Below, one piece after another: positions 1 to 7,043 of a DNA stretch of 9,174 bases. Source of the DNA: CAYUJH01 sp964394585 (GTDB lineage: Bacteria > Bacteroidota > Bacteroidia > Cytophagales > Flammeovirgaceae); assembly GCA_964394585.1 (NCBI GenBank), contig CAYMYI010000146.1, positions 1-9,174 of the forward strand. Direction: 5' to 3'. A model generated the notes under the pieces. That model did no database searches. It was not told the origin of the DNA and saw only the letters and a list, made by a program, of their open reading frames with translations. The position numbers and the translations under genes are program-made. Each line of letters starts with the position of its first letter. Positions within the stretch are counted from its first letter, which is position 1.

Positions 1-516
1 GGTATTGAATACGTTCATCATTGAAGGGCTTTGCCCAATGATGTCTTGAAATTTGTGGTCCGAATCAGCTTGTAATTGCTTTTGCCTCGATTTGAGGGTA
101 TCCACCTCCATGCGCGATTTTCGCAGTTGCATGGCAGCGTTTAGTGTTGCCAATAGTTTTTCGTTTTCCCAGGGTTTTAAGATAAAATCGGTTGCCCCCT
201 CTTTAATTGCCCGCACGGCGATATCGACGCCACCGTAGGCGGTAATCATCACTACAACGGCGGCGGGGTCTATACGCAAGATGCGATCGAGCCATAAGAA
301 ACCCTCGTGCCCGCTACTTACATCTTTGGTAAAGTTCATATCGAGCATAATTACATCGTATGCATCATGGGTAATCACATCGGGAATAGCTTCGGGGTTT
401 TTCTCCGTATCGACTTGCAAAAAATGACGCTTTAAAAATAAGCGCGCAGCTTTTAGAAGATCTTCGTTATCATCAACAATTAAGATTTTTCCTGTTTTAT
501 GTACCGTTTTTCCCAT
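1..516 (-). CDS. NtrC-family sigma-54 response regulator (partial, 3' end beyond left edge)
   Basis: Translating the reverse strand from the ATG at 516 gives 172 residues with no stop before the window edge. Residues about 10-128 form a receiver domain. It has the acidic pair D15-D16 (ILIVDDNED), the probable phosphoacceptor D59 (VIMLDM), T92 (ITAYG) and K114 (FILKPWE). A linker of about 25 residues (LRKSRMEVDTLKSRQKQ, helical) leads into FQDIIGQSPSM at 156-166. That is the characteristic opening of the AAA+ sigma-54-activating domain. The rest of the ATPase and the expected HTH domain lie outside the window. In this family a histidine kinase phosphorylates the receiver, and the activator then opens sigma-54 polymerase complexes. 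The gene is divergent from an exporter cluster that has a sigma-54-type promoter, so that cluster is its likely target (inference). A partner kinase is not visible and may lie further left. Confidence 0.93.
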   Translation of the reverse strand, partial: MGKTVHKTGKILIVDDNEDLLKAARLFLKRHFLQVDTEKNPEAIPDVITHDAYDVIMLDMNFTKDVSSGHEGFLWLDRILRIDPAAVVVMITAYGGVDIAVRAIKEGATDFILKPWENEKLLATLNAAMQLRKSRMEVDTLKSRQKQLQADSDHKFQDIIGQSPSMMNVFNT

Positions 517-654
517 ACAGCTTGCAATCAAAAAAAGTGAATAGGCTTTAAAGTAGTACGTAATATAAAGAACTCTGCGGGCATTGTAAATTTCCCTTTT
601 TTGCCAGCGATGATACTCTAATATCGAATTTTATCCTTACTGAAGCGTATTGCC

Positions 655-662
655 CGCTAGCG
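655..662. promoter_or_regulatory. Candidate upstream activator site (palindrome CGCTAGCG)
   Basis: CGCTAGCG is a perfect 8-base palindrome centred about 82 bases upstream of the -24 GG of the sigma-54 promoter. Enhancer-binding proteins usually bind inverted repeats roughly 80-150 bases upstream of the start site, so the position suits. The motif AGCGA also occurs at 606-610 and 679-683, with AGCGT at 673-677. The assignment is inference: the palindrome is short and could be chance. Confidence 0.3.
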
Positions 663-739
663 AACGTTTTTGAGCGTGAGCGACCAACCACAAGCCTAAA
701 TTTTGGAAATAAAATATTGATATTCAGTATATTATGAAG

Positions 740-755
740 TGGCACATTGTTCGCA
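740..755 (+). promoter_or_regulatory. Sigma-54 (-24/-12) promoter for the exporter genes
   Basis: The sequence TGGCAC-ATTGT-TCGCA matches the sigma-54 consensus TGGCAC-N5-TTGCW with a single mismatch. The invariant GG (741-742) and GC (753-754) are at the correct spacing. Transcription would start near 765-767, leaving a leader of roughly 40-55 bases before the adaptor start codon. The divergent gene encodes an NtrC-type activator, the class of protein that such a promoter needs. Motif and context together make this a strong prediction. Confidence 0.82.
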
Positions 756-803
756 AATGGAATAATTGCTAAATCATGAAAAAACTAAAACCCCCTCAAC
801 AAA

Positions 804-2075
804 ATGGACACAACTATGGGTATGGATCGAAAGATAGAGAAGAAAAAATGGCATCCTAAAAAAATCGCAGGGATTGGGGCTGCCGTAATAGTACTCTCCG
901 TTATAGTATACAATTTTTTACTTGCCGATCGTCGCTCTAAACTCAATGTTGAGCGCGATAAGATTACTATCTCATTGGTTAAATACGATACGTTTCAGGA
1001 GTTTATTCCGCGTACGGGTACTGTACAACCCATCGAAACTTTCTACATAGATGCCATAGAAAGTGGCATTGTGAAGAGTATAGTGCGAGAATCTGGGGCT
1101 ATGGTGAATAAAGGTGATACTGTAATGATGCTTTCCAATTCAAATTTGGAGCTTACTGTAATGAATCGTGAAACAGCACTCTACGAACAGATCAACACTA
1201 CCCGTCAAACGCGGCTTTCATTACAACAAAACGACCTCGACTTGCGGAGAAACTTAGCAGAAATTGAGTATAACTTAGAGTTATGGGGACCGCAGTACAA
1301 ACGTTTGAAAGAGCTTGCCGAGAAAAAAATGGTGCCCTATCGCGATTACGAAGAAGTCAAAGAGCAGTACGAGTACAACCTTAAACGTAAAGAGTTAATG
1401 TATACGCGCTATCGCCGTGATTCTATCGCTATGGTAACGCAAATGAGCCAGCTCGATTTCCAGCAAAACCGCATGCTTAAAAGTTTAGAAGCAGTGGGTA
1501 ACATTCTCGATAACCTCATTATCCGTGCGCCTATTGCAGGGCAGTTAACCACACCCGAAATCAGAATAGGAGAGTCGATTACGACAGGACAACGCTTAGG
1601 GCAAGTCGATATCATCGACCGGTTTAAAGTGCGTGTCCGCATCGATGAGCTGTACCTCACCCGCATCGATGTAGGGCAACAAGGTAGTTTTCCACACAAT
1701 GGGCAAACCTGGCAAGTAAGAATTTCCAAGAAGTACCCTACGGTTTCAGAAGGTACGTTTGCCGTAGATATGGACTTTGTGGGGAATCAACCCGACGATC
1801 TAAAGCCAGGGCAATCTGTGCGTATTCGGTTAGAGTTGGGGAGTTCTGCCCAAGCTACCTTGCTACCGGTAGGCGGGTTCTACTCCGATACCGGCGGTAA
1901 TTGGGTGTATGTGCTCGACGAAACCGGCGAAAAAGCCATAAAAAGAGAAATTCGGATAGGCAGGCGTAACCCAAACTACTTTGAAGTCATCGAAGGGTTA
2001 GAAGCAGGTGAACGAGTGATTACCTCTTCTTACGAGCACTTTGGCGATAACGAGGTACTCGTCTTGAAAAAATAA
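804..2075 (+). CDS. HlyD/MacA-family periplasmic adaptor subunit of an efflux system
   Basis: This 423-residue protein has the layout of a membrane-fusion adaptor, which links an inner-membrane transporter to an outer-membrane TolC-like channel. A basic N-terminus (DRKIEKKKWHPKK) precedes one membrane anchor at about 20-41. Two halves of a biotinyl-lipoyl-like domain (about 82-112 and 237-268) flank a long alpha-helical hairpin at about 113-235. Beta-barrel and membrane-proximal domains follow, including the turn DDLKPGQSVRIRL (331-343). The start is uncertain: in-frame ATGs occur at 804, 816 and 822, and MDRKIEKKKW from 822 looks most like the usual N-terminus. No Shine-Dalgarno motif helps. 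An out-of-frame ATG at 776 opens a 27-codon frame overlapping the start. The ATPase gene follows after 51 bases, so the two are probably co-transcribed from the sigma-54 promoter. The substrate cannot be read from sequence. Confidence 0.92.
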   Translation: MDTTMGMDRKIEKKKWHPKKIAGIGAAVIVLSVIVYNFLLADRRSKLNVERDKITISLVKYDTFQEFIPRTGTVQPIETFYIDAIESGIVKSIVRESGAMVNKGDTVMMLSNSNLELTVMNRETALYEQINTTRQTRLSLQQNDLDLRRNLAEIEYNLELWGPQYKRLKELAEKKMVPYRDYEEVKEQYEYNLKRKELMYTRYRRDSIAMVTQMSQLDFQQNRMLKSLEAVGNILDNLIIRAPIAGQLTTPEIRIGESITTGQRLGQVDIIDRFKVRVRIDELYLTRIDVGQQGSFPHNGQTWQVRISKKYPTVSEGTFAVDMDFVGNQPDDLKPGQSVRIRLELGSSAQATLLPVGGFYSDTGGNWVYVLDETGEKAIKREIRIGRRNPNYFEVIEGLEAGERVITSSYEHFGDNEVLVLKK

Positions 2076-2126
2076 AATAACACTAACTAAACCCATTTAA
2101 ATTTTTTATCCAAAAACCTAAAAGTC

Positions 2127-2816
2127 ATGATTCGTACGAAAGACCTAATGAAAATCTATCGCACTGAAGATGTAGAAACTTCGGCGCTTAATAATGTAAA
2201 TGTTGAGATTAAAGAGGGAGAGTTTGTTTCTATCATGGGCCCTTCAGGCTGTGGAAAGTCTACCTTGCTAAATATATTAGGGTTGCTCGATAACCCAACA
2301 CACGGAGAATTCCATTTCTTAGGAACCGACGTAGCCAAGTACTCCGAGCACAAACGTTCGGAAATGCGAAAAGGAAACATCGGTTTTATTTTCCAAAGCT
2401 TTAATCTGATCGATGAGTTAACCGTATTCGAAAACGTAGAACTGCCGCTGCTGTACCTAAACGTTCCTAGCAAAGAACGCAAGATACGGGTTGAAGCCGC
2501 TTTAGAGCGAGTGAATATTATGAACCGGCGTAACCACTTTCCCCAGCAGCTTTCCGGCGGACAGCAGCAGCGTGTCGCCATTGCCCGTGCTGTAATTGCA
2601 GAACCTAAGCTGATTCTTGCCGATGAGCCTACCGGGAACCTCGACTCGGCACACGGGGAAGAAGTTATGAACCTTCTGACCGAATTAAACAAAGCAGGTA
2701 CTACCATCGTGATGGTAACTCACTCACCTACCGATGCCAACTACAGCCACCGTATCATCCATCTGTTTGATGGGCAGGTAGTTACCGAAAATATCAAAGA
2801 AAAATTCCAGATATAA
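2127..2816 (+). CDS. ABC transporter ATP-binding protein, MacB/LolD type
   Basis: This is a complete 229-residue nucleotide-binding subunit. It has a Walker A motif GPSGCGKST (38-46), Q-loop Q90 (FIFQSFNL), ABC signature LSGGQ (142-146), Walker B LILADE (162-167), D-loop NLDS (171-174) and switch H199 (VMVTHS). All catalytic residues are intact. The length and the phrases PTGNLDS and FNLIDELTVFENVELPL place it with the LolD/MacB/FtsE group, which powers FtsX-type permeases that work mechanically rather than by conventional translocation. It lies between the adaptor gene (51-base gap) and an FtsX permease gene about 220 bases downstream. A hairpin terminator follows its stop codon almost at once. 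Partnership with that permease is likely but not proven by the sequence. Confidence 0.96.
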   Translation: MIRTKDLMKIYRTEDVETSALNNVNVEIKEGEFVSIMGPSGCGKSTLLNILGLLDNPTHGEFHFLGTDVAKYSEHKRSEMRKGNIGFIFQSFNLIDELTVFENVELPLLYLNVPSKERKIRVEAALERVNIMNRRNHFPQQLSGGQQQRVAIARAVIAEPKLILADEPTGNLDSAHGEEVMNLLTELNKAGTTIVMVTHSPTDANYSHRIIHLFDGQVVTENIKEKFQI

Positions 2817-2820
2817 TATA

Positions 2821-2856
2821 AAAATGCCCCCACTAAATAGGTAAGTGGGGGCGTTT
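2821..2856 (+). terminator. Intrinsic terminator after the ABC ATPase gene
   Basis: A perfect 9-base-pair stem, GCCCCCACT (2826-2834) with AGTGGGGGC (2844-2852), encloses a 9-base loop. It begins 9 bases after the ATPase stop codon. The flanking AAAAT and GTTT can extend the stem through a G-U pair. The T-run after the stem is short and interrupted (GTTTGGTTT), so termination may be incomplete. The hairpin separates the adaptor-ATPase transcript from the permease gene. Confidence 0.8.
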
Positions 2857-2895
2857 GGTTTAATTGCTAACTTCAAGAGCAGCGAGCACAGATTG

Positions 2896-2927
2896 TTTGG
2901 TAAAACACCAACTAGACAATAGCTTAT
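2896..2927 (+). promoter_or_regulatory. Weak candidate Bacteroidota promoter for the permease gene
   Basis: TTTG at 2896-2899 is followed after 20 bases by TAgcTTat (2920-2927). The first element and the spacing fit the phylum's TTTG-N19-21-TAnnTTTG pattern, but the second element has two mismatches. A start near 2934 would give a leader of about 100 bases before the ATG at 3034. A promoter is expected here because a terminator lies just upstream, but the motif alone is weak. A short inverted repeat TTGGT/ACCAA (2897-2911) overlaps it. Confidence 0.25.
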
Positions 2928-3033
2928 TGAGCCTATATACAAATTTGTGCAATTCTTCTTGGGTTTGATTAATTCCTATCTCTGTTTTTTCACTCCTCGC
3001 TTTACTCCTTCACGTTTAAAATCTTTTAAAGAA

Positions 3034-5394
3034 ATGTTCAAAAATTATTTCAAAATAGCATGGCGGAGTTTGCTAAAGCAGCGGCTCTATGCGGCAATTA
3101 ATATAGGTGGGCTTGCGTTAGGTATCACCTGTTTTCTTACCATTTTCTTGTATGTTCAGCATGAACTTTCATACGATCAGTTTCATGATGAAAGTGAACA
3201 AGTCTATAAGGTGTACCAACAACAAAAAGGCAATATGTTTATGGGAACGGACTTGTTTTCGGTAGTTCCTTGCGGTCTTTCCATTGCGATGCGCGCTGAA
3301 ATTCCCGAAGTTGCCCAAACCACGTTAGTTGCCGAGCGCAGGCAATTAATAGGGAGTGCTTCGTATGGCTTTTACGAGCGAGGCCTTTATGCCGACCCTT
3401 ACTTCTTTGAACTGTTTTCGTTTCGGTTTGCCGAGGGAACACCTGCCACAGCACTGAACAGCGCCAATCAGATTGTACTTACCCAACGCTTCGCCGACAA
3501 ACTATTTGAAGGAGAAAACCCTATGGGAAAAGAAGTTTTACTTAACAACGATCAAACGCTTATCGTTACAGGTGTTCTGGAAGATATACCACTACACTCT
3601 ACCTTGCAGTTTGAATACATTATTAGCTTTTCTACCGACAAACAGTTCGACGAAGGCGTAGCCGCGCAAGATTGGGGCAACAGTGCTTATAATTTGTTTT
3701 GCAAAGTACATAAAGAAAGTAGCTCTCAAAGGCTACAAGAAAAGCTATCGCAGTTGGCTGAAAAGTATGTGAACCAAAATGAAGACCTAGGACGCTATTG
3801 GGAAGTAAGCTACATTGCTAAACCACTTAGCGAGTATCATTTGTTTACCGAAGCTAACTTTGATGTAGGTTTAAAGGGAAACCCCACATATGTTCGTTTA
3901 TTTGGATGGGTGGCTATTATTATTCTGCTGTTAGCATGCATTAATTATATGAATTTAGAGATTGCCCGTTCGGTAAAGCGAGCTAAAGAAGTTGGTATGC
4001 GTAAAGTGATTGGGGCAAAGCGAAGACAAATTATTGTGCAGTTTATGGGAGAATCGGTGTTAGTGGCAAGCCTTGCCATGTTGGTAGCTCTTTCCCTTAC
4101 ACAACTTTCTCTGCCTGTATTTGGACAACTTCTGGATAGAACGTTGTCGCTGAATTTGTGGGACCACTCCTACTTGTTAGCATTGATGATAGGGCTTGCT
4201 GTGGTAGTTGGGATACTTTCGGGCAGCTATCCTTCGATTGTCATTTCCTCTGTACAACCTCTTCGCACGCTTAAATCGGCTGAAAAACCACGAGCGAAGT
4301 TAGGGCTTCAGCGTGTATTGGTAGTAGTGCAATATACTACGGCAATCTTTTTGGCAATCAGTAGTGTGGTCATCTTTCATCAATTTCAATTTATACAGCA
4401 GAAGGAGTTGGGATATCAAAAAGAACACATTATCAACATCAGCGTCGATCGGGAATTTCCCCTAAAAACCACTAAAGAAACTTGGTTACAACGCTCGGAG
4501 ATTTTACAGGTTACCGCTTCGGTAGATTTGCCATCGGAGGTAACCAGCTCCTCTACCATTCAAAAAGATAGCACATCAGAAGAAGAACTGAATATTTACC
4601 AAACTAGAGCCGATTCCGATTACTTTACTACTTACAACATTACTTTGTTGGAAGGCAGAATGTTCCACGACGACGAAAAAGGCGTGTGCATCTTGAACGA
4701 AACTGCCGTGAAAGCCTTTGGGACTACACCCAAAGAAATCATAGGGCAGTCCGTGTATATGAGAGAACCCCTCACCGTGGTGGGCGTAGTAAAAGATTAC
4801 CACACCCACTCGTTTCATTTGGCAATTCAACCGCTGATTATTCAGCCTATTTCGTGGTTTGCCCGCTACCTTTCGGTAAAGGTGCAGCCTTCAAATTTAC
4901 CGGAAACGCTTCAGTTTTTAGAGAAAAGTGTTCGGGCACAATCGCCTTATCCCTTTGAGTATTCGTTTTTTGAAGAAGAATTTGATCGGATGTATAAAAC
5001 GGAAATACGGTATGGTAAAATGCTCAACTGGTTTACCGGCATAGCCCTGGCAATTGCCTCTTTAGGATTATTTGGTTTAGCCGCTTTTGCCGCTGTGCAG
5101 CGCACAAAAGAAATTGGTATTCGAAAAGTATTAGGAGCTTCCACACACAGCATTGTAGCATTGTTAGCTAAAGATTTTGTGCTATTAGTAATGCTCGGCT
5201 TTGCGATAGCAGTTCCTTTAGCTTGGTACTTCGCTAATGAATGGCTACAAAACTTTGTTTATCGTATTGAGCTGGCATGGTGGGTTTTTGGAATGGCAGG
5301 AGGTGCAGCGTTGGTTATTGCTGTACTCACCGTAAGTGTTCAATCGTTAAAAGCGGCATGGGCAAACCCTGTGTACTCACTGCGCAACGAATGA
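3034..5394 (+). CDS. MacB-like FtsX-domain ABC permease
   Basis: From the ATG at 3034 the product is 786 residues and begins MFKNYFKIAWRSLLKQRLYA, a classic start for Bacteroidota permeases of this family. A GTG at 2947 would add 29 residues upstream of that motif and is less likely. The first membrane helix (about 20-42) precedes a MacB-type periplasmic core domain (about 43-285). An FtsX half follows with helices at about 289-309, 341-366 and 381-402. A fifth helix (about 427-448) leads to a second periplasmic domain and a C-terminal FtsX half with helices at about 664-686, 714-735 and 749-770. Each half carries the cytoplasmic coupling motif, KEVGMRKVIGAKR (318-330) and KEIGIRKVLGAS (692-703), and the end NPVYSLRNE is typical. 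The protein is expected in the inner membrane, driven by a MacB-type ATPase such as the one upstream. Substrate unknown. Confidence 0.93.
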   Translation: MFKNYFKIAWRSLLKQRLYAAINIGGLALGITCFLTIFLYVQHELSYDQFHDESEQVYKVYQQQKGNMFMGTDLFSVVPCGLSIAMRAEIPEVAQTTLVAERRQLIGSASYGFYERGLYADPYFFELFSFRFAEGTPATALNSANQIVLTQRFADKLFEGENPMGKEVLLNNDQTLIVTGVLEDIPLHSTLQFEYIISFSTDKQFDEGVAAQDWGNSAYNLFCKVHKESSSQRLQEKLSQLAEKYVNQNEDLGRYWEVSYIAKPLSEYHLFTEANFDVGLKGNPTYVRLFGWVAIIILLLACINYMNLEIARSVKRAKEVGMRKVIGAKRRQIIVQFMGESVLVASLAMLVALSLTQLSLPVFGQLLDRTLSLNLWDHSYLLALMIGLAVVVGILSGSYPSIVISSVQPLRTLKSAEKPRAKLGLQRVLVVVQYTTAIFLAISSVVIFHQFQFIQQKELGYQKEHIINISVDREFPLKTTKETWLQRSEILQVTASVDLPSEVTSSSTIQKDSTSEEELNIYQTRADSDYFTTYNITLLEGRMFHDDEKGVCILNETAVKAFGTTPKEIIGQSVYMREPLTVVGVVKDYHTHSFHLAIQPLIIQPISWFARYLSVKVQPSNLPETLQFLEKSVRAQSPYPFEYSFFEEEFDRMYKTEIRYGKMLNWFTGIALAIASLGLFGLAAFAAVQRTKEIGIRKVLGASTHSIVALLAKDFVLLVMLGFAIAVPLAWYFANEWLQNFVYRIELAWWVFGMAGGAALVIAVLTVSVQSLKAAWANPVYSLRNE

Positions 5395-5417
5395 TACAAA
5401 TAGTGTTTGGAGGGCAG

Positions 5418-5867
5418 TTAGAAGCGGTCGCCATTGCCACGCCTTCTATCGCCCCCTCCACTAAACTTTTCGATGAGCGCTTTTTTGAGCCGTTGTTCAG
5501 CTTGGAAGAGGGCGGCAATTTGCCGAATGGAGATTACTTCTTGAAATTTCTCAAAGTATTTTCGTGCAATTTGAGCGTCTTTTTCTTGTAGTGCTAACAT
5601 TTGCTCTATATCTGATTTGAGTTGCTCATCGCTCTTAGCAAGCATACCCCGTGTGAGTTGCATTTGGGCACGTCGATTTTCCATCCGCTCTTGCTCAAAG
5701 GCATCGTACACGGGCCAAAACTTCGCGGAGTCTTCTGCCGAAAGCGCAAGTGTTTCCGTTATATATTGCATTTTGTATTCGCGAATGCGTTCTTCCAATC
5801 GTCCGGGTTGCGCCGTAGCTAGGTAACCTACGCATAACAAAGCGCTTATCATCCAAAGTTTTTTCAT
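5418..5867 (-). CDS. Secreted Spy/CpxP-like helical protein, probable stress sensor of the ECF sigma operon
   Basis: The ATG at 5867 gives 149 residues beginning with a clear signal peptide, MKKLWMISALLCVGYLATAQ. An ATG at 5903 would put 12 residues before it and overlap the previous gene, so it is rejected. The mature part is nearly all charged alpha helix. LSAEDSAKFWPVYDAFEQER (about 42-61) resembles the LTxxQxxxFWPxYxxYexe motif of Bacteroidota proteins often annotated as sensor of ECF-type sigma factor, related to the periplasmic chaperone Spy and to CpxP. The C-terminus is glycine- and arginine-rich (SGGGDRRRGNGDRF). The gene is last in an apparent three-gene operon, 13 bases after the membrane-protein gene. 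It converges on the permease gene, with 23 bases between the stops. A periplasmic sensing or chaperone role is inferred from family and context. Confidence 0.8.
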   Translation of the reverse strand: MKKLWMISALLCVGYLATAQPGRLEERIREYKMQYITETLALSAEDSAKFWPVYDAFEQERMENRRAQMQLTRGMLAKSDEQLKSDIEQMLALQEKDAQIARKYFEKFQEVISIRQIAALFQAEQRLKKALIEKFSGGGDRRRGNGDRF

Positions 5868-5880
5868 AGCATATGGGTGT

Positions 5881-6327
5881 TTATAGGTAGGTCTGTACAT
5901 CAATCAGATCTATATCAAGTTCTAAAATTTCTTCTTCAATGGTGGTAGTATTCAGGGCGTCTTCGGAAATTTCGTAGGAATCTAGGTTGCCCTCTAACGC
6001 TGCTTCTGCAAGCTCACTATGGAGGATATCGCTGGTAAGCAAATAGTTTTCAACTTCTTCTTGGCTTACTTCGGCTAAAAACTCTTCGGGCGAGGTAATA
6101 GGGAGTACCTCGTTTTCAGGGGCGGGGCTATATTGCACCCATAAAAAGAGCGCAATGGCAAGGGTGGCAATACTCGGAATACCCACACGTAGCGCGATGG
6201 GTTGCCATATCAGCTTAGGTGATGCTGGTTTTGAGGCTACTCGCTTTTGAATCTGTAGGGGAAGTTTTTCAAAATACCCTTCAGGAGTTTCAAAAATGTT
6301 TTTTTTATCGAAATCTTCAAGTTTCAT
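5881..6327 (-). CDS. Small single-pass membrane protein, probable anti-sigma factor
   Basis: This 148-residue protein has a short N-terminal region with IFETPEGYFEKLP (11-23), a motif recurring in Bacteroidota proteins encoded beside ECF sigma factors. One membrane helix spans about 43-66. The remaining 80 or so residues hold 23 Asp/Glu and no Lys or Arg, which is striking. Basic residues before the helix (KR at 28-29, K33, K38, R47) predict a cytoplasmic N-terminus and an extracytoplasmic acidic tail. No zinc-binding anti-sigma motif (HxxxCxxC) is present and the protein has no cysteine. It lies 53 bases after the ECF sigma gene and 13 bases before the Spy-like gene. Anti-sigma activity is inferred from position and topology; no recognised anti-sigma fold can be claimed. 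Confidence 0.72.
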   Translation of the reverse strand: MKLEDFDKKNIFETPEGYFEKLPLQIQKRVASKPASPKLIWQPIALRVGIPSIATLAIALFLWVQYSPAPENEVLPITSPEEFLAEVSQEEVENYLLTSDILHSELAEAALEGNLDSYEISEDALNTTTIEEEILELDIDLIDVQTYL

Positions 6328-6380
6328 TGCAATTGGTGGTTTAGCCTAGCATAAGTATGACAAGCGTACATTTTAAAAGT

Positions 6381-6962
6381 TTAATGTTGACTGAGATATT
6401 CTTCAATTTTTTTTACAGCTATGTGGTACGATGCCTTTAAAGCACCAACCGATGTGCCCAACACTTCAGAAATATCTTTATAGGGCATTTCATCAAAGTA
6501 TTTCATGTTAAATACTAATCGTTGTTTTTCGGGTAATTTCAGCAGAGCCTTTTGCAATGCACGTTGTATTTCGTCGCCCGAAATGGCAGGGCTATTATCA
6601 ATTTTTTCAGTGAGTTCTTGGTTTACATCGTTAAGAGGTAAAAAGAATTTTCTCTTCTTTTTCTTCAAAAAGTTAAGGCACTCGTTGGTAGCAATGCGAT
6701 ACAACCAGGTGTATAGTTGCGAGTCTTGCCGAAATGTATCCAATTTCTGCCATACTTTCACAAATACTTCTTGGGTGAGGTCGTCGGCATCGTCGTGGTC
6801 AATCACCATTTTGCGAATGTGCCAATATACTCGCTCTTGATACTTGCGCACCAGCATATTGAAGGCATAGTGCTTCGTATCAGGGTTTGCAAATTTTTCG
6901 AGCAACTGTTTATCTTCCACAGGAGTAGGTTCTATACTTGGTAGTCCCATTGGTACGGTCAT
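6381..6962 (-). CDS. ECF-type RNA polymerase sigma factor
   Basis: This 193-residue protein has the two conserved domains of extracytoplasmic-function sigma factors. Region 2 spans about 34-104. It includes DADDLTQEVFVKVWQKL (58-74), which contacts core polymerase, and LYTWLYRIATNECLNFLKKK (83-102) for -10 recognition. Region 4 spans about 132-190, with LPEKQRLVFNMKYFDEMPYK (143-162) and a helix-turn-helix through ISEVLGTSVGALKASYHIAV (164-183). ATGs at 6962 and 6950 are both possible starts; the first is given. The gene heads an operon with a membrane protein and a secreted Spy-like protein. This suggests a sigma factor held at the membrane until an envelope signal releases it. Such factors commonly activate their own promoter, which would lie between 6963 and 7134. 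Confidence 0.95.
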   Translation of the reverse strand: MTVPMGLPSIEPTPVEDKQLLEKFANPDTKHYAFNMLVRKYQERVYWHIRKMVIDHDDADDLTQEVFVKVWQKLDTFRQDSQLYTWLYRIATNECLNFLKKKKRKFFLPLNDVNQELTEKIDNSPAISGDEIQRALQKALLKLPEKQRLVFNMKYFDEMPYKDISEVLGTSVGALKASYHIAVKKIEEYLSQH

Positions 6963-7016
6963 GCAAAATATTGAATTAGGTGCGCTTGCAGAAAAGTATT
7001 ACAACATTCTTTAGAC

Positions 7017-7031
7017 AATACCGATGGTATT
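7017..7031. repeat. Short hairpin in the sigma-operon leader
   Basis: AATACC-GAT-GGTATT is a perfect 6-base-pair inverted repeat with a 3-base loop, 55 bases upstream of the sigma-factor start codon. It could be a protein-binding palindrome or a small leader hairpin. There is no T-run beside it, so a terminator is unlikely. Function unknown. Confidence 0.3.
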
Positions 7032-7043
7032 AGGTTTAAGAGC

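Larger units (their letters stand above)
517..803. other. Divergent intergenic region between response regulator and exporter
   Basis: These 287 bases hold no convincing gene. The only longer frame, on the reverse strand at about 548-745, has no recognisable protein features and runs over the sigma-54 promoter. The region contains the promoter at 740-755, an 8-base palindrome at 655-662, several AGCGA motifs between 606 and 683, and an AT-rich stretch at about 700-740 that includes AATAT-TG-ATATT (713-724). No clear promoter was recognised for the leftward response regulator gene. Confidence 0.7.

Noticed and set aside
548..745. Reverse-strand 65-codon open frame in the divergent spacer
   Set aside because: It has no recognisable protein features and covers the sigma-54 promoter, so it looks like chance.
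2156..2707. Reverse-strand 183-codon open frame inside the ATPase gene
   Set aside because: It is the antisense shadow of an ATPase with all its motifs intact.
2947..3033. GTG-initiated N-terminal extension of the permease
   Set aside because: The added 29 residues do not belong to the family, and MFKNYFKIAWRS at 3034 is the standard start.
5277..5591. Forward 104-codon open frame spanning the permease 3' end and the Spy-like gene
   Set aside because: It overlaps two well-supported genes in other frames and its product has no family character.
5868..5903. ATG at 5903 as start of the Spy-like protein
   Set aside because: It would place 12 residues before a clean signal peptide and overlap the end of the upstream gene.
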